Below, piece after piece: positions 46,391 to 54,282 of a stretch of DNA of 64,000 nucleotides. This stretch comes from Palsa-504 sp963742795 (GTDB taxonomy: Bacteria; Actinomycetota; Actinomycetes; Streptosporangiales; Streptosporangiaceae), in assembly GCA_963742795.1 (NCBI GenBank), contig CAVUNL010000009.1:114305-178304 (forward strand). Direction: 5' to 3'. The translations under genes and the position numbers were made by a program. The notes beneath the pieces were generated by a model, which saw nothing but the letters and a program-made list of their open reading frames with translations, ran no database searches and was not told the origin of the DNA. Each line of letters opens with the position of its first letter. The first letter of the stretch is position 1.

Positions 46391-46722
46391 ATGATGGTGG
46401 CACGCCCACCGCCGGGCGAGCCTGAGGAAGGGAGCGGATCCGTAACCGAGGACTCCCGCCGCGCCGCGTTGCTGCAGGAGGCGCGCTCCCGCCTTCGTCG
46501 TGTGGATCCGGTGCTGGCGCGGCTTATCGCCGAACGGCCGGACTTCGACCCTCGGGCGTGGATGGCGCACCTGCCGCCGATAGATCTGTACGCGCCTACT
46601 GTTTCAGATCGCGGGTCGCGTTTCTCTGGCGGAAGGTCGTCACGCTCCGCGACCTCGCCAGCGGCTGACCGACGGTCGGCTGAACGCGGACGTCTACGGC
46701 AAGGCCGTCGGCCAATGAAGGT
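46391..46722 (+). pseudogene. DNA-3-methyladenine glycosylase-type gene, N-terminal remnant
   Basis: LLQEARSRLRRVDPVLARLI followed by AERPDFDPRAWMAHLPPIDLY resembles the N-terminus of actinobacterial HhH-family base-excision glycosylases. The frame breaks near 46585-46600; the continuation LLFQIAGR, expected in the family as the start of the core, appears in another frame. The catalytic HhH-GPD part is absent. Confidence 0.5.
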
Positions 46723-46935
46723 GGGCCAATGAAGGTGGAGAGCCCTCCGTTGAAGGAAACGAGCCTCCGGCCACATGACCGGAGGCTCGCTGCAGCAGTA
46801 CCGCCCTGGACGCAGCTCTGCGGTAGACAGCCGCAGCCACCGCGTCAGTACGGGGGCTCCGTCTTCAGCGCGGCCTGGGCCGGCCCCGTGCCAGACTGGC
46901 CGCGATGGGAGATCAACCCGGCACAGGAGGCAGTC

Positions 46936-46995
46936 ATGACCGAGCCGCGCGAACTACAGGCCGAAGCAGCAGCGGAGGTGACCGGTCATGGGTGA
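46936..46995 (+). CDS. 19-aa leader ORF overlapping the next gene
   Basis: ATG 46936 follows AGGAGG by 5 nt. The frame encodes MTEPRELQAEAAAEVTGHG and its TGA overlaps the next gene's start region (ATG at 46988, 8 nt shared). The ribosome site of the next gene (GGAGGTGA) lies inside this ORF, so translation is probably coupled. Confidence 0.4.
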   Translation: MTEPRELQAEAAAEVTGHG

Positions 46996-48016
46996 GGCAC
47001 AGCCGGCTCCGGGGCGGTGGGGGCAGACGTGGCCGTACGGCAGCGGGCTGGCCGGCCACGTCTACCAGATCACAGACGCCACGGCCTTCTTCGAGCCGAT
47101 CCTGTTCCCGGGCCCAGGGGAGCCGCAGGGATACGAGCCATGGGCAGGCCTGGAGGTGAGGACCTGGTCGGTCAACGACCTGCTCCCCATCCCGTTTCCC
47201 GGCGGCTCGGCCCAGACCGGCTCCGACGGCAGCTTCAACATCACGCAGACCCCGCCATATCCGGTGGTGGGCGCCGGCGTCGGCCAGGCCGCGGACATTC
47301 GCTTTGGCCTGGTGGTGTCGGAGGGTTCCTTCCCCTATCGCCCTCTGTACCGCTCGGACCTGAGCCTCACGGTGGCGGCGGCCGAAGCCACTGAGCTCAA
47401 CGTCTGGATCCTGCCTGAATCGATCGATCCCAAGGACGGCATCAGCGCCGCTCAGGTGAGCAAGGTACTGCAGGGCTCCGGGCTGCCTGGCAACACGGAG
47501 ATCACCGCGAGCGCCAGCGGCCTCGCCTTCTCCGGCTCGGACTCCGGCGCCGATATCAAGTTCGGGATCTCGATCACCCCCGACACTTCCTTTGACCTGA
47601 CCACCTTCCTCGACCTTCAGCTCAGCTCGTGGAACATCCACGTCGGTTGGCCGGCCGACTGGTGCACGAACGCAGGCGACATTCTCGCCGAGATCGTGCA
47701 AGGCCTTCAGAACGCCAGCACCTCGATGAACGCCTCGGTCCTGACCAGGATCAAGAGCGTCTTCGAAACCGAAGAGCCCCTCCTTCCCACGTCCATGGTC
47801 AACACGTTCTTCGACTCCGATGTGTCGGTGACGTTCAAGGACATCACGTATCCCGCCCCGCATACCTGGAAGCTGACCAACTCCAAGGACGCGACCGTCG
47901 TCATCGGGGGCGATCTGTGCATCGGGTACCCGCGCCACCTGTCCTCAGACCCGTCGAGCCGGCCTGTCAACGCACCGCTCCGGCTTTCCCGCGCTCTGCG
48001 ACAGGTGCTGGTTTAG
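46988..48016 (+). CDS. Beta-rich protein of unknown function next to the Tc locus
   Basis: 342 aa, no membrane segment or classical signal peptide. The first about 140 residues have the layout of a carboxypeptidase-regulatory/transthyretin-like beta sandwich: GLAGHVYQITDATAFFEPI, then AGLEVRTWSVNDLLPIPF, GSDGSFNITQTPPYPV and DIRFGLVVSEGSFPYRPLYR. The middle is beta-rich with EITASASGLAFSGSDSGADI and FDLTTFLDLQLSSWNIHV. The C-terminal about 100 residues are mixed (NASTSMNASVLTRIKSVFET, DVSVTFKDITYPAPHTWKLT). I know no family. The ribosome site GGAGGTGACCGGTC is strong. It is divergent from the Tc toxin operon, so co-function is possible but unproven. Confidence 0.65.
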   Translation: MGEAQPAPGRWGQTWPYGSGLAGHVYQITDATAFFEPILFPGPGEPQGYEPWAGLEVRTWSVNDLLPIPFPGGSAQTGSDGSFNITQTPPYPVVGAGVGQAADIRFGLVVSEGSFPYRPLYRSDLSLTVAAAEATELNVWILPESIDPKDGISAAQVSKVLQGSGLPGNTEITASASGLAFSGSDSGADIKFGISITPDTSFDLTTFLDLQLSSWNIHVGWPADWCTNAGDILAEIVQGLQNASTSMNASVLTRIKSVFETEEPLLPTSMVNTFFDSDVSVTFKDITYPAPHTWKLTNSKDATVVIGGDLCIGYPRHLSSDPSSRPVNAPLRLSRALRQVLV

Positions 48017-48092
48017 GAATCGCCCATTTACACGCGAGGAAGCGCTCGCATCAACAGGACCGCGATGCACCTTAGCGGGACAAGCGAGTTTT

Positions 48093-48199
48093 GGGGTCTC
48101 CACTTAAGCGGAGCAGACGAGCAACGACCGCGAGATGCGGTGGTCATGGCAGTCGGCCGCACCAGGATCTTGTGGTTACTCCGGTTAGATGGAGACCCC
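48093..48199. repeat. 107-bp element bounded by 21-bp inverted repeats (MITE-like)
   Basis: GGGGTCTCCACTTAAGCGGAG (48093-48113; 21 bp, shown here as a position aid) is matched in inverse orientation at 48179-48199, with about 17 of 21 positions identical. The 65-bp interior has no ORF. The structure suits a miniature inverted-repeat element or a large stem-loop; no clear target duplication is seen. Confidence 0.5.
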
Positions 48200-48402
48200 G
48201 GAGCGGTTTAATGGCTCAGGTGCAGGACGCCTGAATCACGTTCGATGGGACGGGACACTGGACATGACCAGCGACGTCGCAGTCCGGCGACTATGCAGCG
48301 ATCCTGCGATCCTGCTTTCGTGGACCGGGTCACTCGGTCCTTGGCCCCGGGCTCGTGATCATGCGGGTGTGCAGAAATGGGCCTTTGACCTGCAACTTCG
48401 CC

Positions 48403-48443
48403 GAGCCGGCTACCGGAATCGAACCGATGACATACGCATTACG
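48403..48443 (-). other. Truncated tRNA-Thr 3' end (likely att site)
   Basis: Read on the minus strand, this is the 3' half of a tRNA: anticodon-side CGTAATGCG, variable ATGTC, T-stem ATCGG, loop TTCGATT, T-stem CCGGT (fully pairing), acceptor AGCCGGC and discriminator T. The 5' half (expected to begin GCCGGCT) is absent upstream; similarity stops at the anticodon. Loop sequence CGTAA suits tRNA-Thr(CGU). Such 3' fragments are the usual attachment-site scars of elements integrated into tRNA genes. The geometry places the element at higher coordinates, i.e. on the side of the gasdermin operon and integrase. Confidence 0.7.
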
Positions 48444-48834
48444 TTAGCTGCACCGATAGCACGGGTAATGGCACGGATGGCACTGGCGGCGCTGGGATTA
48501 GCCGGCGACCCTGTCCACGAACCGGTCCACGCCCGAGGCCCCTGCGCCCCGGGATCCTGCTACTGTGCGTAAACGTTGCTGATGACATGGATTCAGGCCC
48601 GCAAGCGGGCACAGCGCCGGGGCCGACGGCTAACCTTCATGCGCTGCGCACATGGTCCGGTTATCCGACGCCCGGATCTGCCGAAAAGAGTGCGTCGTCG
48701 GGCAGCCTGCCGAATCACGCTCCCCCGGTGACCTAACCCCAGCGGCGGCGGCTCGCCAATGTCTCGCCCCTGCGACGGCTGACCAGTACCGGCAGGGCTT
48801 GCCGACCCGGATGAGCTTGCGTTTAATCACGCCT
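48444..48834 (-). other. Region between the att scar and the gasdermin stop codon
   Basis: About 390 bp without a supported gene. A plus-strand frame at 48652-48915 runs antisense into the gasdermin gene and has no motif. Confidence 0.4.
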
Positions 48835-49647
48835 TTATGCACCGATTTCGACAAATACCTCCCCATCGGCGCCGCCGAAAAAGACGTTAGGTATCTCGCC
48901 AGTTTCCGCCGCTGATTTCGATCCCGCTCTCCGGACAGCGCGCAGACGGTCGACGGCCTCGAATCGGAGATTGCTACCGTTCAGGGTAAGCTGAACTACA
49001 GCGATTCCGAACGTGACTGGCTCAGGACCCGAAACAACAAGGTAGCCTTCTTCGTTTTTGGCTACATCCACAGACGTCTCCGCCTTTATAAGCTGCTCGA
49101 CCTCCAGTGCCAATTCAGCCGCTTTTTCGCTATTCGCACTGAATGCGACCTTAATCTCCTTCGCGGCGGCGGCTGCATAGGCGACGAAGAACTCCCTTCC
49201 GGGGCTGTACAAGGCGTTGTCCCGTCGCAGGACACGACCCGCGAGTTCATCGCCGAGAGCCACTAGGTCCGTGCTCCGATACTCCGCGCCGTTCAGGCCA
49301 AAGACGACCGACACCTCGCGCGCCCGCTTAAGCCTGGCACCGATCGACGACACGCCGATCGCGCCCAGTGCCGTCAGCAGGCCGGCCAAAGGGGCAGCCG
49401 CGATGCTCGCGGACACCCGTACCGACGTTAGGCCGCCCAAAGCCGGCAGAGGCACCGGCCCGTCTACCTGGAAATCGAGTTCCGGATCGAAGAATCTCCC
49501 AATACTACCAATACACTTAAGATCCTTCCCCTCGTTAATCAGAAGCTCGCCAACCTCCACATTACTTCGGGGCAGTCGCAAGATATTCAACTTGTATCGA
49601 TCAGTGAGGACCCGCACAAGCGGATCGTTATCAGAACGCCTACACAT
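48835..49647 (-). CDS. bGSDM: Bacterial gasdermin-like pore-forming protein
   Basis: 270 aa, within the usual bGSDM range of about 240-290. The N-terminus is MCRRSDNDPLVRVL, with Cys2 where bGSDMs carry a palmitoylated cysteine. KLNILRLPRSNVEVGELL (19-36) matches the early LPR-containing strand of the fold. A hydrophobic segment at 77-103 is followed by the basic SIGARLKRARE. GYLVVSGPEPVTFGIAVVQL (201-220) matches the late P-x-TFG-hydrophobic strand. About 30 residues remain as the C-terminal tail (EIPNVFFGGADGEVFVEIGA), the place of the short autoinhibitory peptide that a protease removes in known bGSDMs. A CHAT protease gene lies 58 nt upstream in the same operon. ATG follows GGAGGTAAGGT, one of the best ribosome sites here. 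Cleavage would release membrane pores and kill the cell. The family call rests on pattern memory, not a search. Confidence 0.75.
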   Translation of the reverse strand: MCRRSDNDPLVRVLTDRYKLNILRLPRSNVEVGELLINEGKDLKCIGSIGRFFDPELDFQVDGPVPLPALGGLTSVRVSASIAAAPLAGLLTALGAIGVSSIGARLKRAREVSVVFGLNGAEYRSTDLVALGDELAGRVLRRDNALYSPGREFFVAYAAAAAKEIKVAFSANSEKAAELALEVEQLIKAETSVDVAKNEEGYLVVSGPEPVTFGIAVVQLTLNGSNLRFEAVDRLRAVRRAGSKSAAETGEIPNVFFGGADGEVFVEIGA

Positions 49648-49705
49648 ACCTTACCTCCGCAGTCAAGATCATTCTTGGAACATCTACGCGAACGAAGAAG
49701 GTCCT

Positions 49706-50758
49706 TCACCTGCCTCTCAGCGCGGTCGCAGAATAGTCTCCCTGCGCCGCATATGCTAGCCACGTCGGGTCAGAATCGCGCGACCGTGATTGCTCACGTG
49801 CGGCATGAAGTGCCTTAGCGAACGGAAGGCCGTCAATGTACAGCGCTTTGTAGAACTCTTTCGCAAAGGCGCTTGCCGTTGTGGAACGGACGTCCCACAT
49901 CGAACCGATAAAGCCGCCCGCTCCCGCCTCGAAAAATCGCTCCGCCCATGACGTGAACTGCGTGAACGTCTGGCGAGGCTTTGCCGTGCCACAGGCATTA
50001 AGAAATACCAATGGGCGTCGGCCGGACCATCGTCCGCCACCGCTCGCGAACTCATTTAGGTCACGAGGCGAGAACTTCTGCTGAGCTGCTAGGCTGACAG
50101 TACCCTGTCCGTCACGGTCATGAGCGGCGACGTGAAAAAGGCCGAACGGCACGTTTCGAAGGACCTGCTGCAGCTGGACCTTCTCCGTGATATAGGCATC
50201 AACTTCGACCGGCCCATCGAGCATCTCGCTGATGACGCGTGCCTCTTCCGGAGCCCCGGGCAGTTGATCGTCCGGAAGGACCATCGCAGCGGGACAGAGC
50301 ATGAACTCGTCGCACCAGGCCGCCGAACTCTCAGGTGTCCGGGTCACATTGAACAGCTGAACCAGAAAATCTGAGTGATCACCCACGCGTTCGATGGGGT
50401 ACAGCATCTCCCATGGGACGGCGAAAGTCGAATTGGTGCACGAGATACTCAGCGTATCCTCGCCAACACGCAGGTCAGTCAACGCCTCCCTGATGTTATC
50501 CGGAAGGAAGTCGCGCCAGAGATCACTGCCTCGGGCTCGAAGTTCGTCGTGCAGACCTGCCGGGCGCCAGCCGCCGCTGCCCGCCGCCATCTGGCTCAGG
50601 TCGCGGGTCAACTCCTTGAGCCTGGATCGGGGATCGGCGCTCATCATGAGTTCGCCAGTGACCGGTGACCGTCCGGATCGCGTTAGAACATAGAAGTATT
50701 TTCGCGCAGCGGTCCTCGCCACGACGAGTGTGGCTGAGGTCGGATCCGGCTCGCCCAT
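49706..50758 (-). CDS. CHAT-domain (caspase-like) cysteine protease
   Basis: 350 aa. The C-terminal about 200 residues are a CHAT domain with the catalytic dyad His213 (GLFHVAAHDRDGQGTVSL) and Cys256 (PLVFLNACGTAK), plus GGFIGSMWDVRSTTASAFA (281-299), the following helix and GLPFAKALHAAREQSRSRDS near the end. The N-terminal about 110 residues form a ternary beta/alpha part (SATLVVARTAARKYFYVLT, FAVPWEMLYPIERVGDHSDF) seen in larger CHAT proteins. It is the probable activator of the gasdermin downstream. It has no good ribosome site and overlaps the preceding ORF by 76 nt. It lies in the same frame as the adaptor ORF further upstream, so it may be the C-terminal part of one large split protein. 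Confidence 0.85.
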   Translation of the reverse strand: MGEPDPTSATLVVARTAARKYFYVLTRSGRSPVTGELMMSADPRSRLKELTRDLSQMAAGSGGWRPAGLHDELRARGSDLWRDFLPDNIREALTDLRVGEDTLSISCTNSTFAVPWEMLYPIERVGDHSDFLVQLFNVTRTPESSAAWCDEFMLCPAAMVLPDDQLPGAPEEARVISEMLDGPVEVDAYITEKVQLQQVLRNVPFGLFHVAAHDRDGQGTVSLAAQQKFSPRDLNEFASGGGRWSGRRPLVFLNACGTAKPRQTFTQFTSWAERFFEAGAGGFIGSMWDVRSTTASAFAKEFYKALYIDGLPFAKALHAAREQSRSRDSDPTWLAYAAQGDYSATALRGR

Positions 50759-51030
50759 CGCGTCGGATATATGAGCGCGTCCATCGGCCCAGTGGGCCTA
50801 CTCGAAACTCTAATAGCAATCGGCTCGCGCGCGAGAACCTGACCTCGTACGTCACCCCATAGAATGGTGATAGCAAAGCGGTAGGTGCCGGCCTTTTCCG
50901 GCGCTCGGATAACGAAGCGTGCTTCGTCAGAATCTCCTCGCGGTGGCAACTTGATCGGCATAATCGCGTCACTGATGATCTGGCAGCCCGGCGGCGTATC
51001 GAGAATAACCTGCAGCCGTGCAGCCGGCAT
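50683..51030 (-). CDS. Small beta-sandwich ORF linking adaptor and CHAT protease
   Basis: 115 aa, of which about 90 look real: ARLQVILDTPPGCQIISDAI, then KLPPRGDSDEARFVIRAPEK, AGTYRFAITILWGDVRGQVL and AREPIAIRVSS. This resembles the immunoglobulin-like beta domain that precedes CHAT domains in large actinobacterial proteins. It overlaps the 3' end of the adaptor ORF by 62 nt and the 5' part of the CHAT ORF by 76 nt, and sits in a +1 frame relative to both. It is most simply the middle of one ancestral polypeptide isolated by two compensating indels. Coupled translation of three ORFs or programmed shifting are the alternatives. Its last about 20 residues are probably not original. Confidence 0.6.
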   Translation of the reverse strand: MPAARLQVILDTPPGCQIISDAIMPIKLPPRGDSDEARFVIRAPEKAGTYRFAITILWGDVRGQVLAREPIAIRVSSRPTGPMDALIYPTRWASRIRPQPHSSWRGPLRENTSMF

Positions 51031-52696
51031 CCTCAGGAATTGCCGGGATCAAGAAGGGTCTCGCGCTCTGTGTTTTACGGACTTCGGTTATTCTTACGAT
51101 GATCAGAAATTCGCTCGAAGCGCACACATTCTCGGGTGAACGGCACTCCAGAAAGCGCTTCCGCTGCTGCTCGGCATTCCCTTCAGGGGAAAGTGAAGGT
51201 TCCAGACCGATACTGGCCTTAATCGCGCTGGACGCAAGAGGAATACCAACCTGTATGGCATTCTTGAGTGCCCACGTACCTGCATACTTGAGCCTGTGGA
51301 GGGTGCCGGCGATATCCCCTTCCTTGGCTGCCTGCGTAGCACGGCTTAGTTCAGCGAGAGCCACATACTGGTCGGGATCACTGGCCGATTGCTCGAGCAC
51401 TCCGGTAAGCACTTCGAGTTCCTCGGCAAGTACAGGCATGTCAATATTGCTCAAGACGTCCGCAGCGTTCGCTTGTGCCCAACGAGTACCGCTTACTGAA
51501 GCATTGCGGCCTACTGATCCGGCCTGGCCGACGATGTAGCGGTCTCCTCCAATGTAACCTCCGGAAAATGTCGGCTTGCTAGCCAGTTGAAAAATCTCAT
51601 CTTGGAGTTGCTGATTTTCCGCTTGCAGCTCGGCGATCTGCGCATAGAGCGACTGTTCGCGCTTGATATGTTGACGGAAGGAACCGGCAATCTGAGAAGA
51701 AACTGCTTGAGCAGACCCGGAAATTGTGCCGCTTTGCGGGATACCCAGCTCCATTGCTTTCGTAACCACCTGACGCCACTGATCCTCGGCCTCGGCAAGT
51801 TTCCGTTGTACCTCATCCCAATTCTGGCTGTTCGCAGCGACCTCTGCCTCGGCGTATGAGAGATAGGCCGCTGCATTAAATCGAGTCAGTTCAATCGACC
51901 GGCGGATGATAGGTGCGAGATCTGAATTATCCTGAGCGGAATTATATTCAACCAATGCAGCGGCGTGCGTGACTGCCTCTTCAAATTCCCCGTCAGAAAC
52001 GGCAGCCAGCAGAAGCGCTTGCCCGGCCGCCGTCTTATAGGCGTTACTGTCGGCCGCGAAGCCGGCCAACATCGCTTCATTAACGTCTCCCGACTCGAGT
52101 GCGAGGCCACGAGCTTGATCCGCTATCTTACTGGCTTGCAGATACGTGAGTGCCGCGTCTCTATATTGAAGGTGAAATTGTTGGGCAGTACCGACCGCGC
52201 CGAGCCGGACTCCCTCTGCCGCGGTGGCCAAGACGGAGGCGACCTGCCACCCACTTTCAGCGACCGCCTTAAATAGTCGAATTGCTTCCTTAGCCGAGGC
52301 TTCGGAAGCAGCCGGATCGTTTGAGAGCCGTTGGGATATGGCATTACATAGTGAGGCTTGGGCCTGAGCGAAGGTGCTAAGATTCGTACAAATCTGTCTG
52401 TCGCCGGCGAGCTGATCAACGTCACGACTATCCGTCGAAGAGTGCTGGATAATAAGGTCTATGATCGAAGCCGCGCGATCGTTGAACTCGGCGATGGTCG
52501 TCCAAAGTTGGGCTGCATTCTCGAACTGGCCGCTCGCCGTATGCTTCTCAACCAACTCCAATAGCCTGCGCTCAAGAGCGTCCTCGTCGCTGAGAAGGCT
52601 GGCCCAGGAGTCGGGGGCCAGAGATCCGGTTTCAGCCTGCTTTAGTGCCTGTTCGAGCCGACTCATCATGCTTAGGATCGGATCCATATGCTTCAT
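50969..52696 (-). CDS. Helical-repeat conflict-system adaptor, probable sensor of the gasdermin operon
   Basis: About 575 aa from ATG 52696 (GGGGG site; TTG 52702 also possible). Residues about 10-335 are alpha-helical TPR-like repeats. Residues 342-376 form a coiled coil (REQSLYAQIAELQAENQQLQ). GGYIGGDRYIVGQAGSVGRN (381-400) is the GD-x-Y-x-VGQAG-x-VG segment that I associate with actinobacterial NACHT/effector-associated conflict proteins. DMPVLAEELEVLTGVLEQSA to QVGIPLASSAIKASIGL (421-500) is a matching small helical module. The tail FLIIVRITEVRKTQSARPFL then IPAIPED leads into the beta domain of the next ORF, but this frame stops after an out-of-frame end. It is the first gene of the operon; by analogy it recognises an invader signal and switches on the CHAT protease. 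Confidence 0.7.
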   Translation of the reverse strand: MKHMDPILSMMSRLEQALKQAETGSLAPDSWASLLSDEDALERRLLELVEKHTASGQFENAAQLWTTIAEFNDRAASIIDLIIQHSSTDSRDVDQLAGDRQICTNLSTFAQAQASLCNAISQRLSNDPAASEASAKEAIRLFKAVAESGWQVASVLATAAEGVRLGAVGTAQQFHLQYRDAALTYLQASKIADQARGLALESGDVNEAMLAGFAADSNAYKTAAGQALLLAAVSDGEFEEAVTHAAALVEYNSAQDNSDLAPIIRRSIELTRFNAAAYLSYAEAEVAANSQNWDEVQRKLAEAEDQWRQVVTKAMELGIPQSGTISGSAQAVSSQIAGSFRQHIKREQSLYAQIAELQAENQQLQDEIFQLASKPTFSGGYIGGDRYIVGQAGSVGRNASVSGTRWAQANAADVLSNIDMPVLAEELEVLTGVLEQSASDPDQYVALAELSRATQAAKEGDIAGTLHRLKYAGTWALKNAIQVGIPLASSAIKASIGLEPSLSPEGNAEQQRKRFLECRSPENVCASSEFLIIVRITEVRKTQSARPFLIPAIPEDAGCTAAGYSRYAAGLPDHQ

Positions 52697-53035
52697 GCTC
52701 AAACCCCCACCCAGTACGGCACGATAGTACGTGCAGAGAAGCTTGTGGGTCTAGCGCTCCCGGCGGGCGGAACGGCCATGTCAAGGCGCTGCGGATCAGC
52801 ATAGGCGCTCAGTGAGTCCATGCTCCGTCCGCCCCATACTCACCGAAGCACTTAGATTTAGCCCGGCCACCGCGTTTCAGCAGAAACGCTTGTACATGCC
52901 GCTGACCGGGTGCAGGCCGAACGATGGCGTCCTCGGTAGGCCAAGCCGCCCGCGCTCGACGAACAGCGCTCACATGCCGCCAGGTGCGTGTTTCGTTGGC
53001 TTCACGGTGACCGGGACCCGGCGCAGTGTCAGGGC
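52697..53035. other. Divergent upstream region between gasdermin operon and integrase
   Basis: About 340 bp. A minus-strand TACTAT (52724-52729) could be the operon's -10 box, 27 nt before the adaptor start; no matching -35 box is evident. No gene is supported. Confidence 0.3.
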
Positions 53036-54013
53036 ATGATGACCTTTACCGAGCTGGCCCCAGCGGCCAGCGATCCTCCTGAGCCGTTCACCGACCGGCT
53101 GCGACTGGCAGTGGCTGCCTACCTGGCCCGCTTCAAGGGCTCCTCCCGCGAGCACACCGAATCCGACCTGCGCTGCTACCTTGCCTGGTGCGCCCAGCGC
53201 GGCCTGGACCCGCTGGCCGCTCAGCGACCGCACCTGGAGCTGTACATCCGGTGGATGCAGGAGATCGGCCGACTCAAACCCTCCACTGTCTCCCGCAGAT
53301 TCTCCGTTGTAGCGGGGTTTTACCGGACCTGCGTTATCGACGGAATCATGGAGCACTCGCCTGCCGAGCACGTCCGCCGTCCCGCGGTGCCGGCCGAATC
53401 ACCCACCCTGGGGTTCACCCATTTGCAGTTCGAGGCCCTGCTCACCGCCGCCAGGGAATCTGCCAACCTGTCCGACTTCGCCTTGGTGGCCATGCTCGGC
53501 CTGCTCGGCCTGCGGATCCTCGAAGCCACCAGCGCGAACATCACCGACCTCGGCGAAGAACACGGCCACCGGGTCCTGCGTGTATGCGGCAAAGGCAGCA
53601 AGGTGGTCTAGGTCCCGCTGCCACCCGCCGTCAGCCGCGCGATCGACCGGGCCACCGGCCTGCGGGACCACGGGCCGATCCTGCTCAACAACCGCGGCAC
53701 CCGAATGGACCGCCACGCGGCCACCCGCCGCCTTCGGCGCCTCGCTGGCAGCGCCGGGCTGCGGACAAGGGCACACCCGCATATGCTCCGCCACACATTT
53801 GTCACCACGATGCTCGATGCTGGCGTTGACCTCCGGGACGTCCAGATCGCCGCCCGTCACGCCGACCCGCGCACGACGATGCGCTACGACCGGGCCCGCA
53901 CCAACCTCGACCGCCACCCCAACTACATCCTGGCCGCCTACATGTCCTCAGCAACCTGGCCAGCCCGCGTCTCCCCGGCTCAAGTCCGGGGAGACGCCCT
54001 GCATTGCGAATAG
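53036..54013 (+). pseudogene. Tyrosine recombinase/integrase interrupted by an in-frame TAG
   Basis: From ATG 53036 the SAM-like N-terminal core-binding domain is intact (AVAAYLARFKGSSREHTESD, RPHLELYIRWMQEIGRLKPS). The catalytic domain begins with LGLLGLRILEATSANI (Arg). After RVLRVCGKGSKVV comes TAG (53609-53611). The frame then continues without another stop (VPLPPAVSRAIDRATGL) through HMLRHTFVTTMLDAGVDL (H-x-L-R-H), IAARHADPRTTMRYDR and the catalytic Tyr. One nonsense change (LVPLPPAV is the usual local sequence) has split an otherwise complete 325-aa integrase. It probably integrated or excised the island that carries the gasdermin operon. Readthrough could allow residual activity. Confidence 0.85.
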
Positions 54014-54043
54014 CGGACGTTGCTCTTGCACGTGCTTATGCGC
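54008..54043 (+). repeat. Imperfect 36-bp direct repeat, copy 1
   Basis: Begins CGAATAGCGGACGTTGC and ends CTTATGC; it overlaps the integrase stop codon. The partner is at 58482. About 29 of 36 positions are shared by eye. Confidence 0.45.
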
Positions 54044-54282
54044 CGATCAGCATGCACATTCGCTATTGGCAATCTCGTCGGAGGTGGCGGGCCAAGCGCT
54101 TGACCCAATCCTGAGGCGACCTGCCTGCCGACTCGGTACCGCGTGCAGGTGGTGGTCGCATGGCGGTTGAGCGACGTAGGGAACAACCGGTTACGTGCCG
54201 GGCGGCGCACCCCTGGGCCGGCTCGCTCGGGTCCGGTGACGTAACGTCGTTGTGGCCGCCTCTCCAACCCCGAGGAGAACCC

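Noticed and set aside
46006..46776. 256-aa minus-strand ORF upstream of TcA
   Set aside because: Arg/Ser/Pro-rich noise without a ribosome site; the plus strand here carries a glycosylase remnant.
46934..47938. 334-aa minus-strand ORF
   Set aside because: Antisense to the 342-aa beta-rich gene, which has a strong ribosome site; the composition is shadow-like.
48189..48572. 127-aa plus-strand ORF
   Set aside because: It runs antisense through the tRNA-Thr fragment; the peptide AGYRNRTDDIRI is the usual false translation of a tRNA 3' end.
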